Shown: in pieces, positions 24,441 through 32,998 of the stretch
Numbering within the stretch: position 1 is the stretch's first letter
Layout: each line of letters opens with the position of its first letter
NCBI GenBank assembly: GCA_044356865.1
Contig: JBIKVN010000002.1
Span: 1-38,604, forward strand
Length of the DNA stretch: 38,604 bases
Direction: 5' to 3'
From: JBEIUL01 sp044356865
GTDB lineage: Bacteria; Planctomycetota; Phycisphaerae; Phycisphaerales; SM1A02
The notes under the pieces: model-generated
The model's input: the letters and a program-made list of their open reading frames with translations, nothing else
What the model was told of the DNA's origin: nothing
The model's database searches: none
Made by a program: the position numbers and the translations under genes

Positions 24441-27011
24441 TCAGGAACCGGGCCGGAACCGGGCGAGACGTTCGGCGAGCGACTCGGTCGAGAGCGTCGT
24501 GCCGAGGCGATCGGCCATGAGCGGCCACGCGAGCGGGCCGGGCCGCGCGAGCGCGACCCGCTCGATCGGGCCGCGGCCGAGTCGTTCGAGCGTCCGGGCG
24601 AGGCGGCTCTCCTCGAGCTGGCGCTCGAGGACCTCACGCCGGGCCTGCGCGAGCAGCAGCGAGTCGGGCTCGAACTCGTTGAGCACTTCCCACAGGAGCG
24701 TGGTTCCCGCCTGCAGGTCGCGTCCGGAACGCTCGACGCCCGGGTGCCGCGGCGTGACGAGGCCCGCGACGCGGGCGATCTCGCGGAACTGCCGCAGGGA
24801 GAGTTCCCCGAGGTTGACGCTCTCGACGAGGTCGTCGACGAGCGAGACCGTCGAGAAGACCTCGGCCGTCACGAGCGGCTCGAGCGGCTCGGTGCCCTCG
24901 ACGAGCAGCTCGAGCCCATGGTCGTTCACGCTGATCGCGAAGGTCGCGCGGCGCTTCCGGCCGAGCCGCAGGGCGAGCAGCGCCGCGAGTCCCTCGTGCA
25001 CAAGGCGGCCCTCGAACGGGTAGAGAAAGAGATGCGAGCCCTCGTCGGTGATCGCGCTCTCGAGCAGCACGGCGTCGAGCCCGGGGATCCGCGAGAGTTC
25101 GGCCTGCGCCGCGAGGAAGGGCATCGCGGCGGCGAGTTCCGGGCCGTCGCGGCGGCCCTCGCGCACCGCCGCGAACGTGCGCCGCACCGCGGCCGAGAGG
25201 GCGGTCGAGAGCGGGATCCGCGAGCCGTTCCAGTGCGGGGTGAACGGCGTCTTCCGCCGGGCCGGCCGGACCGAGGCGACCGCCTCGCGGAGGCGGACGA
25301 ATTCGAGCATCCGTCCCGCGTAGAGGAACGAGTCGCCGGGACGCAGCCGGGCGATGAAGTCCTCCTCGATCGAGCCGAGCCGCGGGCCGCGCTCGAGCTT
25401 CACCGAGACGACCGGGTCGGCGGTGATCGTGCCGACGTTCAGCCGGTGGATGCGGGCGATCGCGGCGCTGGTGACGGTCGCGCGGCCGTCGATGAGCTCG
25501 ACGCGGCGGAAGCGCTCGTAGGCGGCGAGCGAGCGGCCGCCGTGCCGCACGAGCTCGAGGCAGCGGGCGAAGTCGTCGTCGGAAAGGTCGGCGAAGGCCG
25601 CGGTGCCGCGGACCTCCTCAAGCAGCTCGTCCGGGCGGAACCCGCCGCCGAGGGCGACGGTCACGAGGTGCTGCACCAGGCAATCGAGCGGCAACGCCAG
25701 ACCCGGTCGCTCCTCGATCTCGCCGCGGGCGATCGCGTCGCGGGCGGCGGCGATCTCGACGAGTTCAAGCGCGTGGGCCGGCACGCACAGGACTTCGGCC
25801 GCGGCCCCCGGCCGGTGGCTGGCCCGGCCCGCCCGCTGGATGAGCCGGGCGACGCCCTTGGGCGAGCCGATCTGGACCACGCGCTCGACCGGCGCGAAGT
25901 CGACGCCGAGGTCAAGCGAACTCGTGGCGATCGCGATGCCGATCGAACCCGACTTGAGTCCCGCCTCGACCCGTTCCCGCTCGTCGCGGTCGATCGAGCC
26001 GTGGTGGAGGGCCACCCGCGCCTTCCATGCGGGCCGCTTCGCGAGGATCTCGGCGTGCCAACGCTCGGCCATCGCCCGCGTGTTCGTGAAGACCAGCGTC
26101 GGGATCGCCGGGTCGAGCCACTCAAGCAGCGGCTCGAGCATCGCGAGGCCGAAGTGGCCCGACCAGGGCAGCCGGTCGATCGCCCGCGGCACGAGGCTTC
26201 GCACGCGGATCTCGCGCGAGAGCGACGACTTCACGATCGCCGGCGGCGTGGGCGAGCGGGTGCCGACCGCCGCGACGGCCGCCCGTTCGATCTTCCCGAC
26301 GGTCGCGCTCAGGGCCCAGGTGCGCATCCCCGGCGAGAACCTCCGCAGCCGCGCCAGCGCAAGCTCGACCTGCACGCCGCGTTTCGAGGTGAGCAGCTCG
26401 TGCCACTCGTCGACGATCGCGGCCCGGACGCCCGACAGGATCGCCGCCGCGTCGGGTCGCGTGAGCAGCAGCGAGAGCGACTCGGGCGTCGTGACCAGCA
26501 CCTCGGGCAGCCGCTCGCGCTGCCGCGCCCGTTCCGAGGAATCGGTGTCGCCGGTGCGGCTGCCGACGGTGATCGCGAGGCCCATCTCCTCGATCGGCTT
26601 CCGCAAGGCGAGTTCGAGATCGCGGGCGACCGCCCGGAGCGGCGAGACGTAGACGACCCGCAGCGACGCGACCGCCTCGCCCGGCAGGCTCGCGAACCCG
26701 TGCCGCGCGTCGATGAGTTCGGCGAGGGCCCCGCCGAACGCCGCGTAGGTCTTGCCCGCCCCGGTCGGGACGCAGACGAGCCCGCTGCGGCCCTCGCGAT
26801 CGAGCCGCCAGCATTCCCGCTGGAAATCGTGCGGCACGCGGCCGAGCGAGTCGAACCAACGCTCGAGCGCGGCGGGGCCGGCGAGACCCGTCACGTCGAC
26901 GGTCGGCGCCGCCGGCGCGGCCCGCTTCCGGCGCGGCTTCGGCTTCGGCTTGGCCGTCGCGCCGCGCAGCGTCTTCAGCATCTCTCGCTCGGCCTGGCGG
27001 CGGGTCCGCAT
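24441..27011 (-). CDS. Ligase-associated DEXH-box helicase (Lhr-like)
   Basis: Superfamily 2 helicase of 856 residues, predicted to unwind or remodel DNA in the ligase-associated damage response. Motif I PTGAGKT (82-88), motif II DEWH (201-204), motif III SAT (235-237), SSLDLGVDF (364-372) and motif VI QRAGRASHRPG (392-402) are intact. An Lhr-type winged-helix and core C-terminal region follows, and the length matches the family (~800-850). A basic N-terminal segment rich in Lys/Pro/Arg (20-30) may bind DNA. PdeM, a member of the same set, lies 1.9 kb away beyond the ABC gene on the opposite strand. The gene sits 22 bp after the DUF2339 gene and 23 bp before the ABC gene, forming a three-gene unit. 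Confidence 0.92.
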   Translation of the reverse strand: MRTRRQAEREMLKTLRGATAKPKPKPRRKRAAPAAPTVDVTGLAGPAALERWFDSLGRVPHDFQRECWRLDREGRSGLVCVPTGAGKTYAAFGGALAELIDARHGFASLPGEAVASLRVVYVSPLRAVARDLELALRKPIEEMGLAITVGSRTGDTDSSERARQRERLPEVLVTTPESLSLLLTRPDAAAILSGVRAAIVDEWHELLTSKRGVQVELALARLRRFSPGMRTWALSATVGKIERAAVAAVGTRSPTPPAIVKSSLSREIRVRSLVPRAIDRLPWSGHFGLAMLEPLLEWLDPAIPTLVFTNTRAMAERWHAEILAKRPAWKARVALHHGSIDRDERERVEAGLKSGSIGIAIATSSLDLGVDFAPVERVVQIGSPKGVARLIQRAGRASHRPGAAAEVLCVPAHALELVEIAAARDAIARGEIEERPGLALPLDCLVQHLVTVALGGGFRPDELLEEVRGTAAFADLSDDDFARCLELVRHGGRSLAAYERFRRVELIDGRATVTSAAIARIHRLNVGTITADPVVSVKLERGPRLGSIEEDFIARLRPGDSFLYAGRMLEFVRLREAVASVRPARRKTPFTPHWNGSRIPLSTALSAAVRRTFAAVREGRRDGPELAAAMPFLAAQAELSRIPGLDAVLLESAITDEGSHLFLYPFEGRLVHEGLAALLALRLGRKRRATFAISVNDHGLELLVEGTEPLEPLVTAEVFSTVSLVDDLVESVNLGELSLRQFREIARVAGLVTPRHPGVERSGRDLQAGTTLLWEVLNEFEPDSLLLAQARREVLERQLEESRLARTLERLGRGPIERVALARPGPLAWPLMADRLGTTLSTESLAERLARFRPGS

Positions 27012-27033
27012 GGGAGCCCGAGGATAGGTCGGC

Positions 27034-29646
27034 TCAGGTCCCGCGGCCCGTTCGCGATGCGGCCTTCGCGTAGATCACGCTCGTCCCGACCAGCAGCAGA
27101 CCGATCACGAGCATCGCGACCACCCGCCAGATGGTGGCGGCATTCCGCATGTCGAGAAGCAGGACCTTCGCGGCCACCAGCCCGAGGGCCGTGAGGCCGA
27201 TCCAACGCAAGGCCGCGCGGTTTCCGCGGAAGCCGAGCACGACGAGCCCGAGGGCCAGGATCGCCCACCAGGTGCTTTGGCTGTACTCCTGCAGGCCGCG
27301 GCTGCCGCCGAGCGGGCCATGCGCGGGGTCAAAGAGCCGCCAGAGGGCGAGGCTCGTGACGACCGCAAAGGTCGCAAGCAGGAGCGCCCCGAGGGCGTCG
27401 CCCCACCGCGGACGGTCGTCGCCGGTCAGCGAGCCGCGGGCCGCGACGAGCGAGGCGAGGATGGCGAGGCCCGCGAGATTCTGCCCGTTCCAGAGCCACG
27501 GGCGCGTGCCGAGCATGCCGGCGATCGCGTCGCCGACGACCGAACCGGCGGTGAGGAACGCGACCGTCGCGAGCACGAGCCCGACGAGGCCGGTGCGGGC
27601 GACCAGCGGCAGGCCCGCCCGCGCCGCCACGATCGCCGCGATCGCGCTCGCCACCGCGATGCCCCCGCTCGCGAGGGCGGTCGCGAGCGGCTCGTCGCGC
27701 TCGAGGCCGTACCAGGCGTCGAGCCAGAGGCAGGTCGCGAGGGCCGCGAGCCCGAAGCCGAGGCCGCCCGCGAAGGTCATCTCGCCCCAGGGCTCACCGC
27801 GGAAACGGGCCCCGAGGAAGGCGAAGGCGGCGACGACGAGGCCAGCGAGGAAGAGCGTCCCGTCGGCTCGCCCCGTCGTGAGGCCGGGGACCTGGAGAAT
27901 CAGCAGGAACCAGAGAAGCGAAGCGAAGAGGCACCAGCCGAGCCCGATCGACTTCACGAGGATCGGCGTCTTTCCCCCGAGCGTCGCCGCGACGGGCACC
28001 GCGAGCAGGCCCGCGACCGAGGCATAGCCGCCCAGCAGCAGGAACGAGAGCTCCGTCCAGAGGAGCGCCGCCGCCGACGCCAAGAGGCTCGGGACGACGG
28101 GCGGCTTCGCAGGATCCGCCGCCGCGGTCCAGGCGCGGGCCGCGAAGAGCAGCGCGAACGCCACCGCGATCGCCGACCACCAGGCGCCGGAGAGTTCGAT
28201 CGACCATGCGGCACTCACGAGGCCGAGCTCACCTCCGGCGCCCCACGAGGCCTTCCACGTCGGCCCGGCGTGCGTCCAGAAGAACGCCGCCGCGACCGTC
28301 GCGAGGGCCAGCGTGAGGACCCCGGCGACCGCGATCGACCGCGGCCCGTGCCGGACTCCGAACATCACGCCCAAGAGGCCCATGACGCCCCAGCTGAACG
28401 CGAGCGCCCCGCCCTGCAGCGAGAACCCCGCCTGCGCCGCCGCGAGCCCCGCCGCGGCGAACGCGAGCGTGCGGCCGTGGCGCGTGATCGAACGCTCGAT
28501 GCGGACCTCTCCCGGATCATCCGACCCGTCGACCGCCGGCGTCCGTCCGAAGCCCCCGAACTGCCACGCTCCCGCCGCGGCCAGGCCCGCGAGAAGCGCC
28601 GGCAGCCATTCGAGCGCGGTCCCGGTGTGCATCCCGCGGGCCGCCAGCGTGAGCGTGACGCTCGTCGCGCCGAGCGTGACCGTCGCATTCAGCCGGTTCG
28701 ACCGGCCGCGGAGCGCCGCGACCGAGCACTCGGCGACGGTCATCGCCCACCAGAGGGCGAGGAAGGCGAAGACGAGCTCGAGGCTCGCGACGCGGACGCT
28801 CCACATGAGCGCAAGCGTCGCGTGCGGGATCTCGAGCAGCCGCAGCCAGCGGAATCTCGCCGGCCCCGCGATCGCCAGCCCGAGCGCCGCCGCGAGCAGC
28901 AACGACAGGTACGCCGCGACGATCGCCTCGCGGCCGTCGAACGGCCAGGTCAGGGCGACCGCGAGATAGCCGCCGAGGAGACTCGTGAACCCGACCGCGA
29001 GCGACCCCGACCGCAGCGTGAGCAGCGACCCGATGCCCAGCGCCACGAGGCTCGCGACGAGCGTTCCCGTCGGGCCGAGGACTCCGAGCAGGCTGGTTCC
29101 CGCAAGGATCGAAGCATAAAGCCCGCCGATTCCCGCCGAGACGAGGCTGGCGGCGGGCACCGCCCCGATGCGACCCCGAAGAAGCTCACCCGCGAGCAGG
29201 ATCGCGAGCGACGCCCCCGCCCCGAGCGTGAACTTCCCGCGGGGCGTGAGCTTCCCGAACCAGCCTTGGTCGAAGGCGAACTTCGCGAAGATCGCCAGCC
29301 CCGCGATGACCACGATCGCTCCGAGCCAGGCGGCGAGCTTGCCGCCGACGAAGCGTTCGAAGGCGTCGTTGCCTCCGGGCGGCGCCTCGACCGGCGCGAA
29401 CCGCCGGTGCGGCGCGTCGGCGGGTCGCGTGGGCGGGGTGACCGGCGCGATGATCGGGGGAGGCGGCGGAGCAGGCGAAGTCGGGATCTGGGGAATCCCG
29501 GCTGGCATCGCGACCGGAACCGGCTTCAGCGGCTCGAACGTCCGCTGGACCGTCGGCGATCCCTCCAGCTCGGCGACGCGACGCTCGAGTTCGGCGAGCC
29601 GGCGTTCGAGATCGGGAACCGGCCGCGATCCGGGCGTCTCGCTCAT
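27034..29646 (-). CDS. DUF2339 family polytopic membrane protein
   Basis: An 870-residue protein of unknown function. The N-terminus has a short heptad coiled coil (DLERRLAELERRVAELEG, about 12-29), then a Pro/Ala-rich linker (about 40-95). GGKLAAWLGAIVVIAGLAIFAKFAFDQGWFGKL follows in two parts, the typical entry of DUF2339 into its first helices. The rest is about 25 hydrophobic segments rich in Gly, Ala and Leu. DUF2339 proteins are widespread and uncharacterised. The first gene of the DUF2339-helicase-ABC unit, it diverges from the sulfotransferase by an 89-bp spacer. It has TACCTT (complement of 29656-29661) close to its ATG and a TTGAAC 19 bp further upstream, a weak promoter candidate. 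Confidence 0.85.
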   Translation of the reverse strand: MSETPGSRPVPDLERRLAELERRVAELEGSPTVQRTFEPLKPVPVAMPAGIPQIPTSPAPPPPPIIAPVTPPTRPADAPHRRFAPVEAPPGGNDAFERFVGGKLAAWLGAIVVIAGLAIFAKFAFDQGWFGKLTPRGKFTLGAGASLAILLAGELLRGRIGAVPAASLVSAGIGGLYASILAGTSLLGVLGPTGTLVASLVALGIGSLLTLRSGSLAVGFTSLLGGYLAVALTWPFDGREAIVAAYLSLLLAAALGLAIAGPARFRWLRLLEIPHATLALMWSVRVASLELVFAFLALWWAMTVAECSVAALRGRSNRLNATVTLGATSVTLTLAARGMHTGTALEWLPALLAGLAAAGAWQFGGFGRTPAVDGSDDPGEVRIERSITRHGRTLAFAAAGLAAAQAGFSLQGGALAFSWGVMGLLGVMFGVRHGPRSIAVAGVLTLALATVAAAFFWTHAGPTWKASWGAGGELGLVSAAWSIELSGAWWSAIAVAFALLFAARAWTAAADPAKPPVVPSLLASAAALLWTELSFLLLGGYASVAGLLAVPVAATLGGKTPILVKSIGLGWCLFASLLWFLLILQVPGLTTGRADGTLFLAGLVVAAFAFLGARFRGEPWGEMTFAGGLGFGLAALATCLWLDAWYGLERDEPLATALASGGIAVASAIAAIVAARAGLPLVARTGLVGLVLATVAFLTAGSVVGDAIAGMLGTRPWLWNGQNLAGLAILASLVAARGSLTGDDRPRWGDALGALLLATFAVVTSLALWRLFDPAHGPLGGSRGLQEYSQSTWWAILALGLVVLGFRGNRAALRWIGLTALGLVAAKVLLLDMRNAATIWRVVAMLVIGLLLVGTSVIYAKAASRTGRGT

Positions 29647-29723
29647 CGGGCGGGGAAGGTACCACCGGACCCCGGCGCGGGTTCAACCCCCGACCCGACG
29701 CCGGTTCGCCGCCCCCGCTGCGA

Positions 29724-29729
29724 TAGACT
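29724..29729 (+). promoter_or_regulatory. Candidate -10 box (TAGACT) at the sulfotransferase gene
   Basis: TAGACT ends six bases before the GTG start codon at 29736, so transcription would begin at or beside the start codon: a leaderless mRNA. No Shine-Dalgarno sequence is visible between them. Confidence 0.4.
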
Positions 29730-29735
29730 CGCCCC

Positions 29736-31046
29736 GTGGATCCGACGCACCGACGGACGCTTCGGCTCGCGATGAGCGACCGCCGCCTGCTCGAACTCGC
29801 CCAAAGGTGGTCCGAGTGGCACACCGGCGACCTTTCGACCCCGGAGGCCGCCTTCGAGGCGTATCTCGGCCATCGCCGCTGCCGGCGGATGTCGCCGAAT
29901 CCGCTCTTCCATGAGGCGTGGTACCGAGAACGGCATCCCGATGTCGCGCAGGCGATCGAGGCGGGCACAACGCTCTCCGGCCTCGACCACTTCGTCACCA
30001 CCGGGGTCCACGAGGGGCGATCCTTCAATTCTTATGTCGCCCGACGCCTGGAGTGGTGCCGGACGCCGGCGCCTCGCATCGAGGGCGAGGCCGCCCCTGC
30101 CCCCGCGTCCGAACTCGACGACGAGTCGCGCGGATTCCTGGAGGCGTTCCCGCACGTCTCGCCCGTCGCCTACTGGAACGCCTACGGACGCTTCCTCGGC
30201 GGACGGCCCCCGGTCGGGGCGCCGCCAATGCCCACCGGGCGTCGCACCGCGATCCTCGTCCTCGGCATGCACCGCAGCGGCACCTCGGCGCTCTCCGCCT
30301 CGATCGTCGCGTCCGGGGCCTCGATCGGCTGGGACCTCATCCCCTCGACGCCGGCCAATCCATCGGGACACTGGGAATCGCGCGAGATCGCGCGGAAGCA
30401 CGACGAGATCCTCGCCCGCGCCGGCTCCCGCTGGCACGACTGGCGGGCGGTCGAGCTTCCCGACGCCGCCTCGCGCCGCAACGCCGTGCGCGAGCTCGGC
30501 GAGCTCATCGACCGCTCGTTCCGGCGGACGCCGCTCTTCGCGGTGAAAGACCCGCGGAGCTGCCGCCTCGCGTTCCTCTGGCGCGAGGCCCTCGACGAGG
30601 CCGGCATCGACGCGAAGGTCGTCATCCCGGTCCGGCATCCGGTCGAGGTGGCGGCGTCGCTCGAGGCCCGCAACGAGTTTCCGATCTCGAAAGGCCTGCG
30701 GCTCTGGACCCGGCATGTGCTCGACGCGCTGCGGCAGTCGCGGGGCCTGCCGCGGGTCGTGGTGCGCCACGCCGAACTGCTGGAGCGTGGCCCCGCCGAG
30801 ATCGACCGGATCGGCGAGTCGCTCGGCATCCGCTGGCCGGTCGCGGCCGACGAGCGGGCGGCCCGCATCGCCGAGTTCATCGATCCCTCGCTCCGGAACC
30901 AGCGTGCCGGCGAGTCGCCGACGGTCGGTCATCCCGACCTCCCGTGGGTCGAGCGGCTCTGGTCGCTCGTGCACGACGGGAACGCGGCGCTCGAGCGCGA
31001 CGACCTGCTCGACGAGATCGACCGCGAGTTCTCGCAGGCGGATTGA
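29736..31046 (+). CDS. Sulfotransferase-family protein with N-terminal surface-polysaccharide-type module
   Basis: A 436-residue cytoplasmic protein. The C-terminal part (about 170-435) resembles PAPS-dependent sulfotransferases: LVLGMHRSGTSAL (175-187) is the 5'-phosphosulfate loop, KDPR (271-274) and IPVRHPVEVAASL (297-309) fit the 3'-phosphate region. The N-terminal part carries a module seen in polysaccharide-modifying enzymes, LFHEAWYRERHPDVAQAIEAG and then LDHFVTTGVHEGRSF (about 57-97), which I recognise by pattern only. The start is GTG at 29736, six bases after TAGACT; the nearest downstream ATG (29772) would not remove either domain. The substrate is unknown; a cell-surface glycan is plausible given the EPS genes. 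It could also be a sulfotransferase-fold protein without that activity. Confidence 0.75.
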   Translation: MDPTHRRTLRLAMSDRRLLELAQRWSEWHTGDLSTPEAAFEAYLGHRRCRRMSPNPLFHEAWYRERHPDVAQAIEAGTTLSGLDHFVTTGVHEGRSFNSYVARRLEWCRTPAPRIEGEAAPAPASELDDESRGFLEAFPHVSPVAYWNAYGRFLGGRPPVGAPPMPTGRRTAILVLGMHRSGTSALSASIVASGASIGWDLIPSTPANPSGHWESREIARKHDEILARAGSRWHDWRAVELPDAASRRNAVRELGELIDRSFRRTPLFAVKDPRSCRLAFLWREALDEAGIDAKVVIPVRHPVEVAASLEARNEFPISKGLRLWTRHVLDALRQSRGLPRVVVRHAELLERGPAEIDRIGESLGIRWPVAADERAARIAEFIDPSLRNQRAGESPTVGHPDLPWVERLWSLVHDGNAALERDDLLDEIDREFSQAD

Positions 31047-31070
31047 GCGAGCCCCACCCGAGTCGCGCGG

Positions 31071-32192
31071 TCACCCCCCCGCCGTCCGGCCCTTCCAGGA
31101 ACGCTTTCCCCGTTTCGCGAGCCAGAGGCTCCACCACTGGACGGCGGTCATCGCCGCGATCGAGACCGGGTGCAGCGGCACGCACCACCACGGCTGGCGG
31201 AAGCGGACCGAGAGCGCGACCCGCTCGGCGAGGCCGAAGGCGATCGCGAGGCAGGCGAGCACCGTCGGCCACGGCCGCCAATCGCCCGCGAAGGCCGCGT
31301 ATCCGAGCCACGCCCACGGCAGCAGGTGGCCGACGACATGCAGCGCCGTCACCACGACCAGCAGCGCCACGCTGCCGAGGCCTTCGAAGGCGTTCTTCGC
31401 GAACCCCCGCCAGGTCTGGGCGAATCCGCGGTACATCCGGCACGAGACGAGGTCGGTGCCGTCGAAGAGGTCGGTGCGGAATCCGGCCGCGCGAAACGCC
31501 CGCGGCATCCTCACGCCGTCGTGCATCGAGGCCCGGAACGCGGCATGGCCGCCGCTGGTGCGGTACGCCTCGCGGCGGGCGAAAAGGTATTGCCCGCAGC
31601 CCGCGCTCGCCGCGGGATCGGGCGTCGAGCGCATCCGGCCGAACGGCAGGTACGACAGCAGCACGAAGTGAATGAGCGGCACGAACAGCCCCTCGCCGAG
31701 CGAGCCGACTCGCTGATACGGCACGGTCGAGACGAGGTCGGCCTGCGCGTGGCGGGCGAACGCGAGCGTGCGTCGCAGGGCGTCCGGGACGAGCCGCACG
31801 TCGGCGTCGGTGAAGAGGAGCCACTCGCCGCCGGCCGCCTTGCCCATCCGCTCGCAGGCGTGCTGCTTGCCGTTCCAGCCGTCGGGCAAGGGCCGCGTCG
31901 GGGGCACGCGAAGCCGCGGGTCTTCGGCGGCGAGCCGCGCGAGAATCTCGGGCGTGCGATCGGTGCTCTGGTCGTCGTAGCAGAGGACTTCCACGGCGAC
32001 GCCCTCGCTCGCGAGGGCCGCCCGGACGCACGCCTCGACGTTCGGCTCCTCGTTGCGGGCGGGGATGCAGACGCTGACGAGGGTCTCGCTCGCGGGGCCG
32101 TCGGGGGCGCGACGGTATCGCCGCATGTTCACGAGGCCGAGGACCAGGGCCTGGAGCGCGACGACCGCGCCGATCGCGAGGGCCACGGTCAT
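31071..32192 (-). CDS. Family 2 glycosyltransferase, CrtQ/HpnB-like
   Basis: Membrane-associated inverting glycosyltransferase of 373 residues. It has an N-terminal TM helix (about 4-21), then a GT2 core with VSVCIPARNEEPNV (39-52), CYDDQSTDRT (71-80), GWNGKQHAC (105-113) and the DAD metal motif (129-131). At least three C-terminal hydrophobic segments follow. In the C30 carotenoid pathway of staphylococci, CrtQ attaches a sugar to the carboxyl end of a diapocarotenoid acid. The gene's position between acyltransferase and desaturase genes supports the same role. The hopanoid-associated GT HpnB is the main alternative, because its GWxGKxxA motif is shared. It overlaps the acyltransferase gene by four bases. 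Confidence 0.82.
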   Translation of the reverse strand: MTVALAIGAVVALQALVLGLVNMRRYRRAPDGPASETLVSVCIPARNEEPNVEACVRAALASEGVAVEVLCYDDQSTDRTPEILARLAAEDPRLRVPPTRPLPDGWNGKQHACERMGKAAGGEWLLFTDADVRLVPDALRRTLAFARHAQADLVSTVPYQRVGSLGEGLFVPLIHFVLLSYLPFGRMRSTPDPAASAGCGQYLFARREAYRTSGGHAAFRASMHDGVRMPRAFRAAGFRTDLFDGTDLVSCRMYRGFAQTWRGFAKNAFEGLGSVALLVVVTALHVVGHLLPWAWLGYAAFAGDWRPWPTVLACLAIAFGLAERVALSVRFRQPWWCVPLHPVSIAAMTAVQWWSLWLAKRGKRSWKGRTAGG

Positions 32193-32998
32193 GGCGGTGT
32201 TTCCTTCCCGCCCGCGGCCGGCATCCGCCGCGTCGCGTCGATCGAGTTGCCGCGGCCGGTGAGCCGCAGCCAGAGGTCGTAGACCGGATGGACGCGGGCC
32301 GCGTCGCCGCCGAGCAGCGTCTCGAAGGTCCGCGGGTCACGGCCCCGCACGAGTTCCGCGAGCGCCTCGCCGTTCCGCTGCATCGCCCCTTCCATCGCGC
32401 GGTGCCACCGCACCCGCGTGGGCGACACCGGCGGTTCGACCTCGACGAGGCGCAGGAACACCTCGGGCTTGCGATCGGTCCAGAACGCGTACTCGATCGC
32501 GACGGCGATCACGCGGCGGATCCCGAGCCTCGCGATCGCCGCCGCGGCCCCCGGCCGCAGCCGTACCGGATCGCGCGGATCCGCGAACGAGCCCTGCGGC
32601 GTGACGATGAAGACGAACGGCCCGAGCTTCGCCCGCTCGGCCGCGAGGTGGTCGACCATGGCCGGCAGCGTCGCCGGGTCATCCGGATCGACGCCGAAGA
32701 TGCCGACCCGCCGCAGGATCGCGAACCGCTCGAGCTCGACGCGGTCCATCGGGGCCCGCACCGGCCGCGGGTCGAGCGAACGCGACCAGAGGAACGCGGC
32801 GACGATCGGGTCCCACCAGCTCGCGTGCGAGAGGCAGAGCGCGAGATCCTCGCCCGAGTCGCGGGCTCGCCCCAGGATTCTCTCGCCGCCCGGCGCCACC
32901 CGCACCGCGTGGAACGACTTCGCCAGCATCGAACCGGACCGCCGCGCGAAGACGCGGCGGAACCACGGGTTCTCGATGGCCGGCAGGATCCCGCTCAC
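32189..32998 (-). CDS. Lysophospholipid-type acyltransferase, probable carotenoid-glycoside acyltransferase
   Basis: PlsC-fold protein of 269 residues with the HX4D catalytic motif in LSHASWWDP (His58, Asp63). TPQGSF stands at the place of the usual PEGTR block. No long membrane helix is predicted, so it is probably peripheral. It may add a fatty acyl chain to the sugar of a carotenoid glycoside, the job of CrtO in staphyloxanthin synthesis, but that function is inferred from neighbours. Phospholipid acylation is the alternative. I chose GTG at 32998 because it overlaps the desaturase stop as GTGA. The next ATG would cut 23 residues before His58 but keep the motif. Its end overlaps the glycosyltransferase by four bases. 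Confidence 0.78.
   Translation of the reverse strand: MSGILPAIENPWFRRVFARRSGSMLAKSFHAVRVAPGGERILGRARDSGEDLALCLSHASWWDPIVAAFLWSRSLDPRPVRAPMDRVELERFAILRRVGIFGVDPDDPATLPAMVDHLAAERAKLGPFVFIVTPQGSFADPRDPVRLRPGAAAAIARLGIRRVIAVAIEYAFWTDRKPEVFLRLVEVEPPVSPTRVRWHRAMEGAMQRNGEALAELVRGRDPRTFETLLGGDAARVHPVYDLWLRLTGRGNSIDATRRMPAAGGKETPP

Noticed and set aside
24420..27194. A 924-residue plus-strand open frame opposite the helicase
   Set aside because: Same antisense shadow pattern; the helicase on the other strand has every expected motif.
27277..29775. An 832-residue plus-strand open frame opposite the DUF2339 gene
   Set aside because: Extremely rich in Arg, Glu and Asp without family resemblance; shadow of the membrane protein.
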